A DNA stretch of 64,000 nt from a virus, in IMG/VR virus record IMGVR_UViG_3300006076_000003, positions 22,602 through 86,601 of that record; one strand, written 5' to 3'. A program made the translations under genes and the position numbers. Shown piece after piece: positions 51,198-58,481 of this stretch. Below the pieces are notes generated by a model. That model made no database searches, was not told the DNA's origin, and saw only the letters and a program-made list of their open reading frames with translations. Within the stretch, counting starts at the first letter, position 1, and the number at the start of each line of letters is the position of its first letter.

Positions 51198-52745
51198 TAA
51201 TATCTTTTTAAATGTGTTTCTACTTACAGCAGGTAATTCCTGCTGTTCACAGAATAGCAAGTATTGCTTAAAACTTACATTATCATCTGCTTGTTTTATG
51301 AAGTCTAAAACACCTTGCCTTTTTTGTACTGTTTTAGCAGATACTGCTCTACCTACTGCTTTACCAATAGCTTTACCAATAGCTTTTCCTTTTGCTCTAC
51401 CCACAGCCTTTCCTTTGGCTTTACCAATTCTTTTACCTTTTGTTGTTGCTCTATATATACCAGCAATATTGTTATATTGTTTAAATGACTTAATGTTAAC
51501 AAAAGACACCTCAGTAGATGACATAAAAGTAGGGTCATAAGTTGTTAACTTATCTAATAATGCTTGTTCTGTCCAATTATTAACAACTAATATACATTCT
51601 GTTGGTGACTTTCTAAATCTACCAAATACTTGTAAAGTATTAGCAGTAATTATGTCACCAAAAGCATATATTTTGCTATTAGCATATGTTTTTGTAATTG
51701 ATATAGCACGAGCAGATGATTGATTAACAGCAATAATACTATTGTCATCAAAAGCGTCAGGATGTAAGTTGCTTTCCTTATCATTATTTATGATAGATAA
51801 TTTAGCATATCCTTGCAACTCTACTAAATAAGCACCATTGTTTGTTACTTCTACTCGCAAATTCTCTTTTCGACTATAAATCATAGCATCTACTTGTTTT
51901 AATGCTCTTATAGTATCAGTTTTCCAAGCATATGGATTATATAGCAACACCTTAGCAGAACCATCAGTTGGCAATCCTCTAATTATTGCTTCTTTTAGTT
52001 GGCTGTAATTTAATACATCATCTAACACATTAACAATTGTTAATTTTGTTATACTAAGATTGCTTTTTAAATCAACATGTTTATATATTGTTAACTCATC
52101 TAACAATTCAGTATCTGCCATAATAGCAATGTTATATTGTATTTCTTCTCTTATAGGCTCAAACTTATTAGCAGATATAGCAATAATATCAGCATTTGTT
52201 TTTGTAAGCAATGACAAAGTAGCCATAGTCATTTCAAATATGTTATATCTATATTTATCAACCTCTAATGCTATTTGTTGTTTATTGATAATACCCTGTG
52301 TTTGGAAGAAGTCTACCTCATCTATTAGTATTAAGTCAAACCTACTAAATGCTGCCTCTAATACTTGCTTATAAAATTTTAACTTATGTATTTTACTAAA
52401 TTCAGTACCAGTCTCTTTTGCTATTCTTTCACGTAGTTTACGTTCTTCTTTAACATACTCATCTACAATTTGTGCTAAATATGTTATATAAAACTTGCTA
52501 CTATTAAGATCAATCTTGCCTTTTTCTGTTAATTTTATATAACGTTTTATACGCTCATCATTGATATACTCTGCTTTTGCTATTATATAAGGCGTTAAAA
52601 CTAATACTTTTTTGCCTTGTTGCAAATATTTTAATGCTAAATCTTTACTTGCTGTTGTTTTACCAGACCCCATTGGAGCTATAAAATAATTTATTTTATG
52701 TTTGACGATATCTTGACTTAAAATCTCAGATGTGATATAATTCAT
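51165..52745 (-). CDS. SF2-type DNA helicase with Lys/Gly repeat tail
   Basis: 526 aa. Walker A APMGSGKTT with K29, Walker B LILIDEVDF with D142-E143, a later FGDIITANTLQVFGRFRKSP motif VI-like segment, and an SF2 layout suggest an ATP-driven translocase similar to origin-binding-type helicases. Residues about 436-471 are a tandem repeat of G-K-A-[IVK]-G-[RK]-A, giving a histone-tail-like basic arm. A C-terminal helix-turn-helix-like element follows (SFKQYLLFCEQQELPAVSRN). Its 3' end overlaps the giant virion gene tail to tail by 33 bases. Two dyad elements lie directly upstream. Confidence 0.75.
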   Translation of the reverse strand: MNYITSEILSQDIVKHKINYFIAPMGSGKTTASKDLALKYLQQGKKVLVLTPYIIAKAEYINDERIKRYIKLTEKGKIDLNSSKFYITYLAQIVDEYVKEERKLRERIAKETGTEFSKIHKLKFYKQVLEAAFSRFDLILIDEVDFFQTQGIINKQQIALEVDKYRYNIFEMTMATLSLLTKTNADIIAISANKFEPIREEIQYNIAIMADTELLDELTIYKHVDLKSNLSITKLTIVNVLDDVLNYSQLKEAIIRGLPTDGSAKVLLYNPYAWKTDTIRALKQVDAMIYSRKENLRVEVTNNGAYLVELQGYAKLSIINNDKESNLHPDAFDDNSIIAVNQSSARAISITKTYANSKIYAFGDIITANTLQVFGRFRKSPTECILVVNNWTEQALLDKLTTYDPTFMSSTEVSFVNIKSFKQYNNIAGIYRATTKGKRIGKAKGKAVGRAKGKAIGKAIGKAVGRAVSAKTVQKRQGVLDFIKQADDNVSFKQYLLFCEQQELPAVSRNTFKKILSDQMSRVDKS

Positions 52746-52777
52746 GTCAATTCCTTCTTGAATTTTTATGTTAACTT

Positions 52778-52931
52778 AAAAAGTGTCAAAAACTTTTTGT
52801 TATATTTTTTATACATATTAATATAACAAAAAAATTGACATTTTTATAAAATTTACAAGGTGTCAAAAGTTTTTTTTTGTTATATTTCCTATATATAATA
52901 ATATAACAAAAAAAAATAATTGACACTTTTT
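52778..52931. repeat. Two tandem compound inverted repeats, TGTCAA-TGTTATATT / AATATAACA-TTGACA
   Basis: Each unit has TGTCAA, TGTTATATT, a 13-base centre, AATATAACA and TTGACA. Unit one uses 52784-52789, 52798-52806, 52820-52828 and 52835-52840; unit two uses 52861-52866, 52878-52886, 52900-52908 and 52920-52925, exactly 80 bases on at the core. The outermost 12 bases (AAAAAGTGTCAA and TTGACACTTTTT) are perfect complements. Likely protein-binding sites, terminators, or an origin element. Confidence 0.7.
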
Positions 52932-52964
52932 AAATATGCTCAAATTATAGCTAATTTAATAAGC

Positions 52965-53009
52965 TAAGTCAAGCGGTTCTTAATGCCATCAAGGATCGTT
53001 TGATTTAAC
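52965..53009. repeat. Long imperfect hairpin
   Basis: TAAGTCAAGCGGTTCTTAATG pairs with the following CCATCAAGGATCGTTTGATTTA over nearly its full length if G-U pairs are allowed. A T-rich stretch follows on the plus strand. It may be a terminator for rightward transcription leaving the late block or a structured RNA. Confidence 0.5.
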
Positions 53010-53040
53010 TTATTCTTTACTCGAAAGCTTTTCCTTCTAA

Positions 53041-53070
53041 AGAACTCAAAGGTTATTTAGCCTTGAGTTC
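53041..53070 (-). terminator. Terminator-like hairpin after the leftward metabolism operon
   Basis: On the minus strand GAACTCAAGG-CTAAATAA-CCTTTGAGTTC forms a stem of about ten pairs followed by TTT. It begins at the stop codon of the membrane gene at 53069, as expected for an operon end. The T run is short. Confidence 0.55.
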
Positions 53071-53230
53071 AGCTTTTGAATGATGTATAAGCAATAATGC
53101 CTACTAAAGATAGCAATAACACTGGTATAATTATATAAGACATATAAAATGTAACAAATAATACAACACCAAATAAAATAACAAATAATGCTGACTGTCC
53201 AATAGCAATTAAATTATCAAAAATACTCAT
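53069..53230 (-). CDS. Small membrane protein, 53 aa
   Basis: The ATG at 53230 overlaps the stop of the upstream membrane gene (TAATG), so I choose it over the longer frame. Two closely spaced hydrophobic segments (IGQSALFVILFGVVLFVTFY and YIIIPVLLLSLVGIIAY). Pairing with the 74-aa membrane gene suggests a two-component membrane unit. Function unknown. Confidence 0.6.
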   Translation of the reverse strand: MSIFDNLIAIGQSALFVILFGVVLFVTFYMSYIIIPVLLLSLVGIIAYTSFKS

Positions 53231-53454
53231 TAGTAATACCTTCTGCCAAGTGGCTGTTCTACTAAATACCAAGCAATAACTGCTGCTATTGTTAGTGCTA
53301 TTGTTAAACCTTCTACAGTTTTGCCTAAAATTAAAATCAATAAAACAGCACTTAATATACTTGCTAAACCTGACAGTCTGTTCATTGTGCTAAACTGTAT
53401 ACTAATTGCTGTTACGGCTGCTATTGCCATTATAAATGCTACTATTAACATCAT
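53230..53454 (-). CDS. Small membrane protein, 74 aa
   Basis: Predicted to have three hydrophobic segments: about 2-20 (MLIVAFIMAIAAVTAISIQF), 28-46 (GLASILSAVLLILILGKTVE) and 49-66 (LTIALTIAAVIAWYLV). The end is basic (GRRYY). It overlaps both neighbours. No family recognised. Confidence 0.6.
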   Translation of the reverse strand: MMLIVAFIMAIAAVTAISIQFSTMNRLSGLASILSAVLLILILGKTVEGLTIALTIAAVIAWYLVEQPLGRRYY

Positions 53455-53651
53455 TCCAATCCTTTATTTATGTTTTCCCAAAATTTGATATCTTTAACAA
53501 GTCTATCAACTTCTTTTGTAGATCTATCTTTATAATCTTTAGCAAGTTCTTCTTTTAACAACTTGCTTAAAATTACAACTCGTTCTGTAATAATATAGTG
53601 AGGTATTGGCGTTACTGCCAATCCCCTATAAACTTCTTCATTAGTTCTCAC
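53451..53651 (-). CDS. Hypothetical protein, 66 aa
   Basis: Soluble helical protein (MRTNEEVYRGLAVTPIPHYI, LSKLLKEELAKDYKDRSTKE, VDRLVKDIKFWENINKG). Four-base and eleven-base overlaps with its neighbours indicate co-translation within the operon. No recognised domain. Confidence 0.6.
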   Translation of the reverse strand: MRTNEEVYRGLAVTPIPHYIITERVVILSKLLKEELAKDYKDRSTKEVDRLVKDIKFWENINKGLE

Positions 53652-54072
53652 AGGCTTCCAATTTTTGTTTTAGTTTTGTAATTAGTTCATTTAGTGTTTC
53701 ACTAATATTTTTACACTTGCTAAAATCTGCTGTATAAGGCTTTACAGACTTATCTTTTTGCCATTTTTCTTTATTTGCTAAATCAGGTTCTAAGCTCCAT
53801 CTTGCTTTCTGCTGTGGGTCTTGCTTTCTACTGCTAATTTCTTTAACTACTTCAGACATAACTTTATTTACGTCATATCCTTCTAACATTAATTCATTAA
53901 CAGAGAACACAATAATATCTGCTATTGCATCTATTCTACCACTCTCATCCATATTTGTTTTTGCTATAAAATATTCTTCTAATTCTTCCTCAATATTTTC
54001 TACATATTTTCCAGAAGGTTTAGTAATTTTTCTATCTCTTAACCATTTCTTTAACTCTAAAACCCAACTCAT
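53641..54072 (-). CDS. MazG-like nucleotide pyrophosphohydrolase
   Basis: 143 aa. NIEEELEEYFIAKTN followed by GRIDAIADIIVFSVNELMLE, GYDVNKVMSEVVKEISSRKQ matches the all-alpha NTP pyrophosphohydrolase scheme, with an E-rich helix and an exposed D-A-I-A-D metal-binding helix. Such enzymes hydrolyse dNTPs or house-clean odd nucleotides. It sits among nucleotide-metabolism genes (ThyX, NrdA, NrdB), which supports a role in adjusting nucleotide pools. Confidence 0.7.
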   Translation of the reverse strand: MSWVLELKKWLRDRKITKPSGKYVENIEEELEEYFIAKTNMDESGRIDAIADIIVFSVNELMLEGYDVNKVMSEVVKEISSRKQDPQQKARWSLEPDLANKEKWQKDKSVKPYTADFSKCKNISETLNELITKLKQKLEACEN

Positions 54073-54089
54073 ACTAATCCTTTTAAAAT

Positions 54090-54875
54090 TTATTTACACA
54101 TACAACCAATAGGGTATTCTTCTTCTAAATAATTTGTTGGTTTACCTTTTTGCTCGTATGCTTTAAATTTCTCTTCTAACTGCTTATAGGTATAATCTTT
54201 AAACAAATATACTCCAGCACCTTCTCGTTCATATCTTTTTTGTGTTTCTACAATATATTCCCACTGTTCAGGATATATTTTATAGATCTTATATAAACTT
54301 GTTAGTGATTGTTTTGGACAATTAAAACAACCTGTCCTATGAAATGTATTGTATAGTGGATTATGTAATCCTCTTTTTACCATTTCTTTTGCAATATAAT
54401 CTTCTGTTATTTTCCAGTCAAATAAAGGATAGATCTCATTATTTGCTTTAATTCTTTTTGGTTCATTATATGCAATTCCTACATACACATATACATTTGA
54501 GTTATGATATTTATCTTTAATATGTCTATTAAATGGATATACTTTCAACTCTCTAGTACACCAACTCATTCCCATATGGAATGGAAATCCTCTTTTTTTA
54601 CCTTTGAATTGTCCTTTTGTAAATGGTGTTTCAGCAAATTTATCCCATATCTCTTTACCTTTTCCATAGTTAAGTAATGTAATTTTTACATCATGATATT
54701 TAGCTTCCCAATATTTTTTTACTTTTTCTATGTACTCATACATTATTGGAAATTCGTGTCCAGTATCACAAAAAACTATTTCATCAAGTTTTTCATTTCT
54801 TTTTAATAGTTCATCTATCATATATGTACTATCTTTTCCACCAGACCAAGAAGCCACATATATATCTTTTTTCAT
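54090..54875 (-). CDS. PP-loop ATPase, PAPS-reductase-like
   Basis: 261 aa. The PP-loop SGGKDS at residues 11-16, CDTGHEFPIMYEYIE shortly after, and GMSWCTRELKVYPF near the middle are the signatures of the phosphoadenosine-phosphosulfate reductase / adenine nucleotide alpha-hydrolase family. Paired cysteines later (TGCFNCPKQ, GCMCK) may bind metal or act in sulfur transfer. Phage members are often tied to nucleotide or DNA/RNA modification. It lies three bases after ThyX. The precise reaction is not known. Confidence 0.8.
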   Translation of the reverse strand: MKKDIYVASWSGGKDSTYMIDELLKRNEKLDEIVFCDTGHEFPIMYEYIEKVKKYWEAKYHDVKITLLNYGKGKEIWDKFAETPFTKGQFKGKKRGFPFHMGMSWCTRELKVYPFNRHIKDKYHNSNVYVYVGIAYNEPKRIKANNEIYPLFDWKITEDYIAKEMVKRGLHNPLYNTFHRTGCFNCPKQSLTSLYKIYKIYPEQWEYIVETQKRYEREGAGVYLFKDYTYKQLEEKFKAYEQKGKPTNYLEEEYPIGCMCK

Positions 54876-54878
54876 TTT

Positions 54879-55493
54879 CTACCTTTTGTTATTTTCAACA
54901 TAATCACTAAAAACGTGAGGGAATTTATCTGCTAATAATACCGCTATCTCGTTAGCTACTGCTCTAATCTCCCATTGAGCGTGTTTATCTGTTCTAAGCT
55001 TAATGAACTGTGTCCACATTTGCAAATTACCAGAAACGTATAGGTCTGTTGTTATTGCTCTTGTTAAAGCATATCTTGCGTCTTCTTTTTTAACACCTAA
55101 ATCAATAAGATTGTTATATGCAGATTTGCTATATTCATTAATAAGTCTAAAAGCTTCTAAAGCATTAGCTTTTTTACCTTCATCAAGATAATCACATGGT
55201 GGTATAACAAAATCTCTATCACTTTGATTTACATATCTTTGACTTTCCCATAAATGGCTATCACTGTCAAGGATATCAGCAAAGCTTGTTCTTAATGTTT
55301 GAACAGCTGTGATTGTTGATATATCTTCTATTTTAATAACTGCAAAGCCAAATCTAAAAGTTGCTAAATGTTTATGCTCTTTTAGTTTAGTTATTAGCTC
55401 TAAGTTTTTAGGTTTTGAGTTATAGCAGATAGCAGATGATGTTGCTATCATTTCCTCTGTTCTATTGTTCCAATCTTCTAATGTTACTTTCAT
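54879..55493 (-). CDS. thyX: Flavin-dependent thymidylate synthase
   Basis: 204 aa. The C-terminal half, YVSGNLQMWTQFIKLRTDKH, AQWEIRAVANEIAVLLADKF, is the conserved ThyX segment (L-R-x-x-x-HAQWEIR). The signature normally read as RHRxxSxNxxSxRY appears as LRTSFADILDSDSHLWESQR, then YV, so the second half is kept and the RHR part is altered. The enzyme makes dTMP from dUMP using FADH2 and methylene-tetrahydrofolate. The gene is coupled to a 29-codon membrane peptide upstream and to the PP-loop gene downstream. Confidence 0.85.
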   Translation of the reverse strand: MKVTLEDWNNRTEEMIATSSAICYNSKPKNLELITKLKEHKHLATFRFGFAVIKIEDISTITAVQTLRTSFADILDSDSHLWESQRYVNQSDRDFVIPPCDYLDEGKKANALEAFRLINEYSKSAYNNLIDLGVKKEDARYALTRAITTDLYVSGNLQMWTQFIKLRTDKHAQWEIRAVANEIAVLLADKFPHVFSDYVENNKR

Positions 55494-55579
55494 TCTATGC
55501 TTTCCTTCTGATTTAATCTTTTATGCAAATATACTAAAATTGCAATATATGCTGTTATTGAATATAAAATTAGTTCCAT
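55490..55579 (-). CDS. Membrane micropeptide upstream of thyX, 29 aa
   Basis: A 29-codon frame (MELILYSITAYIAILVYLHK, then RLNQKESIE) behind AAAGGTTAACAAAT-ATG. Its stop overlaps the thyX start in the ATGA style used throughout this operon. One membrane segment followed by a basic tail. Real gene status is likely from coupling, function unknown. Confidence 0.5.
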   Translation of the reverse strand: MELILYSITAYIAILVYLHKRLNQKESIE

Positions 55580-55584
55580 ATTTG

Positions 55585-55788
55585 TTAACCTTTAAATATT
55601 AAAGCATCAATTTTATAAAATATAAAAGCACCTATAATTTGTATTGCCAATAGATGATAATGTGCTTGATATTTGCTCTTACAACAATCTAATTTAATTA
55701 GTAGCATTAATGGGAACATTAATACTACTGTAGATATTAACCATCTGCCTAAGTATATTACAAAATTAAATGTAAAATAATCAGTCAT
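55585..55788 (-). CDS. Small membrane protein, 67 aa
   Basis: Predicted to have two membrane segments: about 10-32 (VIYLGRWLISTVVLMFPLML) and about 44-62 (HLLAIQIIGAFIFYKIDALI), with CC-KSK between them. It overlaps the stop of the 165-aa gene by eight bases. Unknown function. Confidence 0.6.
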   Translation of the reverse strand: MTDYFTFNFVIYLGRWLISTVVLMFPLMLLIKLDCCKSKYQAHYHLLAIQIIGAFIFYKIDALIFKG

Positions 55789-56278
55789 TTACTTTAATAT
55801 ACTCTACTTTTGTGTCAATTGCTTCTTTTTGTTTAGCAATCTCTTCTTCTAATAACTTAGCATAACCTGCTATATCTCTTGCATTATCTACTAATAGTGG
55901 ATTACCTGTTGCTATTCTTGATAACTTATGTAAGATCATTTCAATAGCTTCATTCATAGTGTCAGTAAATAACTCAAATTGACCGTGTGTTATTACTGCT
56001 TCATTAAATGTTGCTTTTAACAATTGTGACAATTCTGCTATATTGCTAAATTCACCATAAACTTTACCACGCTCTTCAGTAACATCTTGTTTTTTATCTT
56101 TTGCATCTTCCATAGCTTTAGCTTTTGCTGCTTCAATAAACTCTTCGTGATTGTCTAATCTATAGTACATTTCTCTAATAAACTCTTTTGTTAGTTCACC
56201 ACCTTTTTCCACTAATCCATTTTCTTCTAAAAACTTATCTATTTTTCTGATTTCTTTTTTAAATGTTTTAAATTGCAT
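55781..56278 (-). CDS. DUF6378-like protein, 165 aa
   Basis: The first 70 residues are charged helices (KTFKKEIRKIDKFLEENGLV). The C-terminal part, ERGKVYGEFSNIAELSQLLK and ITHGQFELFTDTMNEAIEMI, LHKLSRIATGNPLLVDNARD, IAGYAKLLEEE, follows the DUF6378 pattern (R...YG...F..IA...., K.SRI..GN....D...DIAGYA.L). These domains are small helical phage proteins distantly similar to MazG-type folds; activity is not established. Its start overlaps the HU gene. Confidence 0.7.
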   Translation of the reverse strand: MQFKTFKKEIRKIDKFLEENGLVEKGGELTKEFIREMYYRLDNHEEFIEAAKAKAMEDAKDKKQDVTEERGKVYGEFSNIAELSQLLKATFNEAVITHGQFELFTDTMNEAIEMILHKLSRIATGNPLLVDNARDIAGYAKLLEEEIAKQKEAIDTKVEYIKVND

Positions 56279-56559
56279 ACTTTACTTCTCCCTTTTAAGT
56301 ATTTTAATCTGTCTGATATGTCAAATTTAACATATTGTTTATCTTGAGTCTCAAATTGACCACCAAAATATGCTTTACCTTTTCTGCCTTTACGTAGTTT
56401 TAGTCTAAAAGTACCAAAGTTTTTTATTTGCACAACTTTTTCCTTTGGTAAATCTTCCATTAAAACGTCAATAAAAGCAGTTAGCATATTATATGCTACA
56501 CGCTGAGGCACACCTGCCTTAGCTGCTATTCTATTAGCAAAAGTAAGTTTATTCAACAT
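56239..56559 (-). CDS. HU/IHF-family DNA-binding protein, first copy
   Basis: 106 aa. TFANRIAAKAGVPQRVAYNM, LTAFIDVLMEDLPKEKVVQI, KNFGTFRLKLRKGRKG follows the HU scheme (helices, then a beta-saddle with I..FG.F). The DNA-binding arm lacks the usual G.NP.T but is Lys/Arg-rich (KLRKGRKGKAYFGG), and the C-terminus is extended and basic. It bends or packages DNA. A second copy is encoded at 59550-59822. Confidence 0.8.
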   Translation of the reverse strand: MLNKLTFANRIAAKAGVPQRVAYNMLTAFIDVLMEDLPKEKVVQIKNFGTFRLKLRKGRKGKAYFGGQFETQDKQYVKFDISDRLKYLKGRSKVCNLKHLKKKSEK

Positions 56560-56737
56560 CTAACAATCCTATCATATCTGGCTGTGCTTCCATATATTGC
56601 TGTTTTGCTACTGCATTACCGTCTTTAGATGCAAGCTTAGCTATTAATTTCTTAATAGCTTGTTCTTTTACTTCAATACTTGCATCTGATGTTTTATACT
56701 CTTCAATTTTCTTTTTAATTTCTTGTTCATCTAACAT
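56549..56737 (-). CDS. Hypothetical helical protein, 62 aa
   Basis: AAGGAAACCTTA-ATG selects the ATG at 56737. The product is a small helical, charged protein (MLDEQEIKKKIEEYKTSDAS) ending PDMIGLLDVE. It overlaps the HU gene by eleven bases and lies directly downstream of nrdA. Unknown function. Confidence 0.6.
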   Translation of the reverse strand: MLDEQEIKKKIEEYKTSDASIEVKEQAIKKLIAKLASKDGNAVAKQQYMEAQPDMIGLLDVE

Positions 56738-56747
56738 TAAGGTTTCC

Positions 56748-58481
56748 TTAACCGTCACAAGATTCACAAGTTGGTGCTTCTACCTTAACCTTAGTAGCAC
56801 CATTCAATGTTCTAACATAGTATAATCCTTTAATATAAGGATCAACTAGAGCTTTCATATGAAGTTCTGAAACATATTCTTCTTTTACATCATGTGGGAA
56901 GTATAGATTTAAAGATTGTCCTTGATCAATGTACTTCTGACGTTGTGATGCCATTCTTAAAATGTTTTCTTGATTGATCTCAAAAGCTGTTCTGAATACA
57001 TCTTTTTCTTCCTGTGTTAACCAATCTTCTGCTTGCACAGAACCTTGATCTTCAGAAATACGTTTCATTGTTTCTTCATTGTACACTCCACGTTCTTTCA
57101 TCAACTTAAGTAATGTTGGATTTATGCGATATACAGTACCACCTGCTGTATCTTGTTCAAAAGCATTTGCTAATGTAGGTGATATACCATCAGATACCCC
57201 ACCCATAATCACAGCTGTACTCATTGTTGGTGCTATTGCAATTCTATGTGAGAATCGTTCACCGTAACCTTTTAGATACTCAGGCTCACCAAGTTCTGAT
57301 GCTAACCATCTTGATACTGCATGTGTTTTTTCATCTAATTGCTTAAATAACATTTGATTAAACATAGTTGATTGTAGATCACCAAATACCCATTGCTTTT
57401 GTTGATAATATGTTGATAGTCCCATAACACCAAGACCAATAGCTCTCCAAGCTTCTGTAAATTTTACTACTTTTTCAAAGCCAACTTCTTGTCTTGCTTT
57501 TATTAACATATCTTCAATTACAGCATCTAAAAATACAGTTGCTATCTCTATAGCTTTTGTGTCTTTCCACTCATCATATTTAGACACATTCATAGATGCC
57601 AACACACAAGTAAATGAATGTTCTTCATCTGCTGCTAGTTGAACCTCATTGCATAAATTCGAACCTTTTACAGTAACACCTTTATCTTTGTACCATTTAG
57701 GATTAGCTCTATTTACTTTATCTAAAAATTCAAGATAACCTTTACCTTTTATCAGTTTAGCTCTTAAAAGACGTTTCCATCTTCTATCTGCTTCTTCAGG
57801 GTCTTTCTTAATTAATTCAAGAAAATCATCAGTTATATTCCATCCAATATTCCATCCAGCATCATCTGCTATAATTTGATCTACTACTTCATCAAAATCA
57901 GGATGTAAAATATCTAAGTACATACCAGCAGAACCTCTACGATTATTTCCCTGACTAACTTTATGCATAGTTCTAACAACATCATCTGCAAAATGCATTA
58001 CTCCATCTGCTATTCCACCAGTAGATATTGGTGCACCACGATGTCTTATAGCATCTAAAGTTACAGAAGTCCCATAACCTCTTTGAGTCAATTGAGCCAT
58101 TTCTGTGAGAGTTACATAAAATGATCTTATGCTATCTTCAACAATTCCACCACTACAAGATATTGGATGTCCTCTATTATTACCCATATTTGCTAAAATC
58201 GGTGATGATGGTGATAACCAACCTTTCCACATTACATCAAAGAATGCTTCTTTCCAGTTTGGGTATCCATAAGATAGAGGAATAGATACTTTTGTTAATT
58301 CTGCTGCTCTATTTGCTATTCTTTTATACATGTCATAAGGTGTTTCACTTACATCAGTATAGTTTTTTTGTTTAATTAATTGATATCCTGCAGTAGTATA
58401 CCAATCAGGTGCTTTACCAATACGTTGCAGATGTTTACGCTCTATTGAAAATTGCTCATATTGTGTTAATTTTTTACTCAT
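56748..58481 (-). CDS. nrdA: Class I ribonucleotide reductase large subunit
   Basis: 577 aa; reduces ribonucleotides to deoxyribonucleotides with the radical made by NrdB. Visible active-site parts are HPISCSGGIVEDS (first redox Cys), GSNLCNEVQLAADEEHSFTC, VLASMNVSK (NxCxE core with the second redox Cys), APTMSTAVIMGG (P-T-x-S-T loop) and a C-terminal TCESCDG tail, C572/C575, for re-reduction. It lacks an N-terminal ATP cone, so activity control by dATP is probably lost. It overlaps nrdB by eight bases. Confidence 0.93.
   Translation of the reverse strand: MSKKLTQYEQFSIERKHLQRIGKAPDWYTTAGYQLIKQKNYTDVSETPYDMYKRIANRAAELTKVSIPLSYGYPNWKEAFFDVMWKGWLSPSSPILANMGNNRGHPISCSGGIVEDSIRSFYVTLTEMAQLTQRGYGTSVTLDAIRHRGAPISTGGIADGVMHFADDVVRTMHKVSQGNNRRGSAGMYLDILHPDFDEVVDQIIADDAGWNIGWNITDDFLELIKKDPEEADRRWKRLLRAKLIKGKGYLEFLDKVNRANPKWYKDKGVTVKGSNLCNEVQLAADEEHSFTCVLASMNVSKYDEWKDTKAIEIATVFLDAVIEDMLIKARQEVGFEKVVKFTEAWRAIGLGVMGLSTYYQQKQWVFGDLQSTMFNQMLFKQLDEKTHAVSRWLASELGEPEYLKGYGERFSHRIAIAPTMSTAVIMGGVSDGISPTLANAFEQDTAGGTVYRINPTLLKLMKERGVYNEETMKRISEDQGSVQAEDWLTQEEKDVFRTAFEINQENILRMASQRQKYIDQGQSLNLYFPHDVKEEYVSELHMKALVDPYIKGLYYVRTLNGATKVKVEAPTCESCDG

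Larger units (their letters stand above)
52746..53068. other. Gene-free control region upstream of the helicase gene
   Basis: This 323-base stretch contains two tandem compound dyads (52778-52931), a long imperfect hairpin (52965-53009) and a terminator-like hairpin (53041-53069). No coding frame or tRNA is supported. It separates the helicase transcript from the upstream nucleotide-metabolism operon on the same strand. Confidence 0.6.

Noticed and set aside
51214-51540. Plus-strand frame of 108 codons rich in Ala, Pro and Leu
   Set aside because: It is the antisense shadow of the Lys/Gly repeat of the helicase gene; its repetitive composition comes from that repeat and there is no ribosome binding site.
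52960-53035. tRNA gene
   Set aside because: A long hairpin is present but no cloverleaf with T-loop (GGTTCGAATC type) or anticodon arm can be drawn on either strand.
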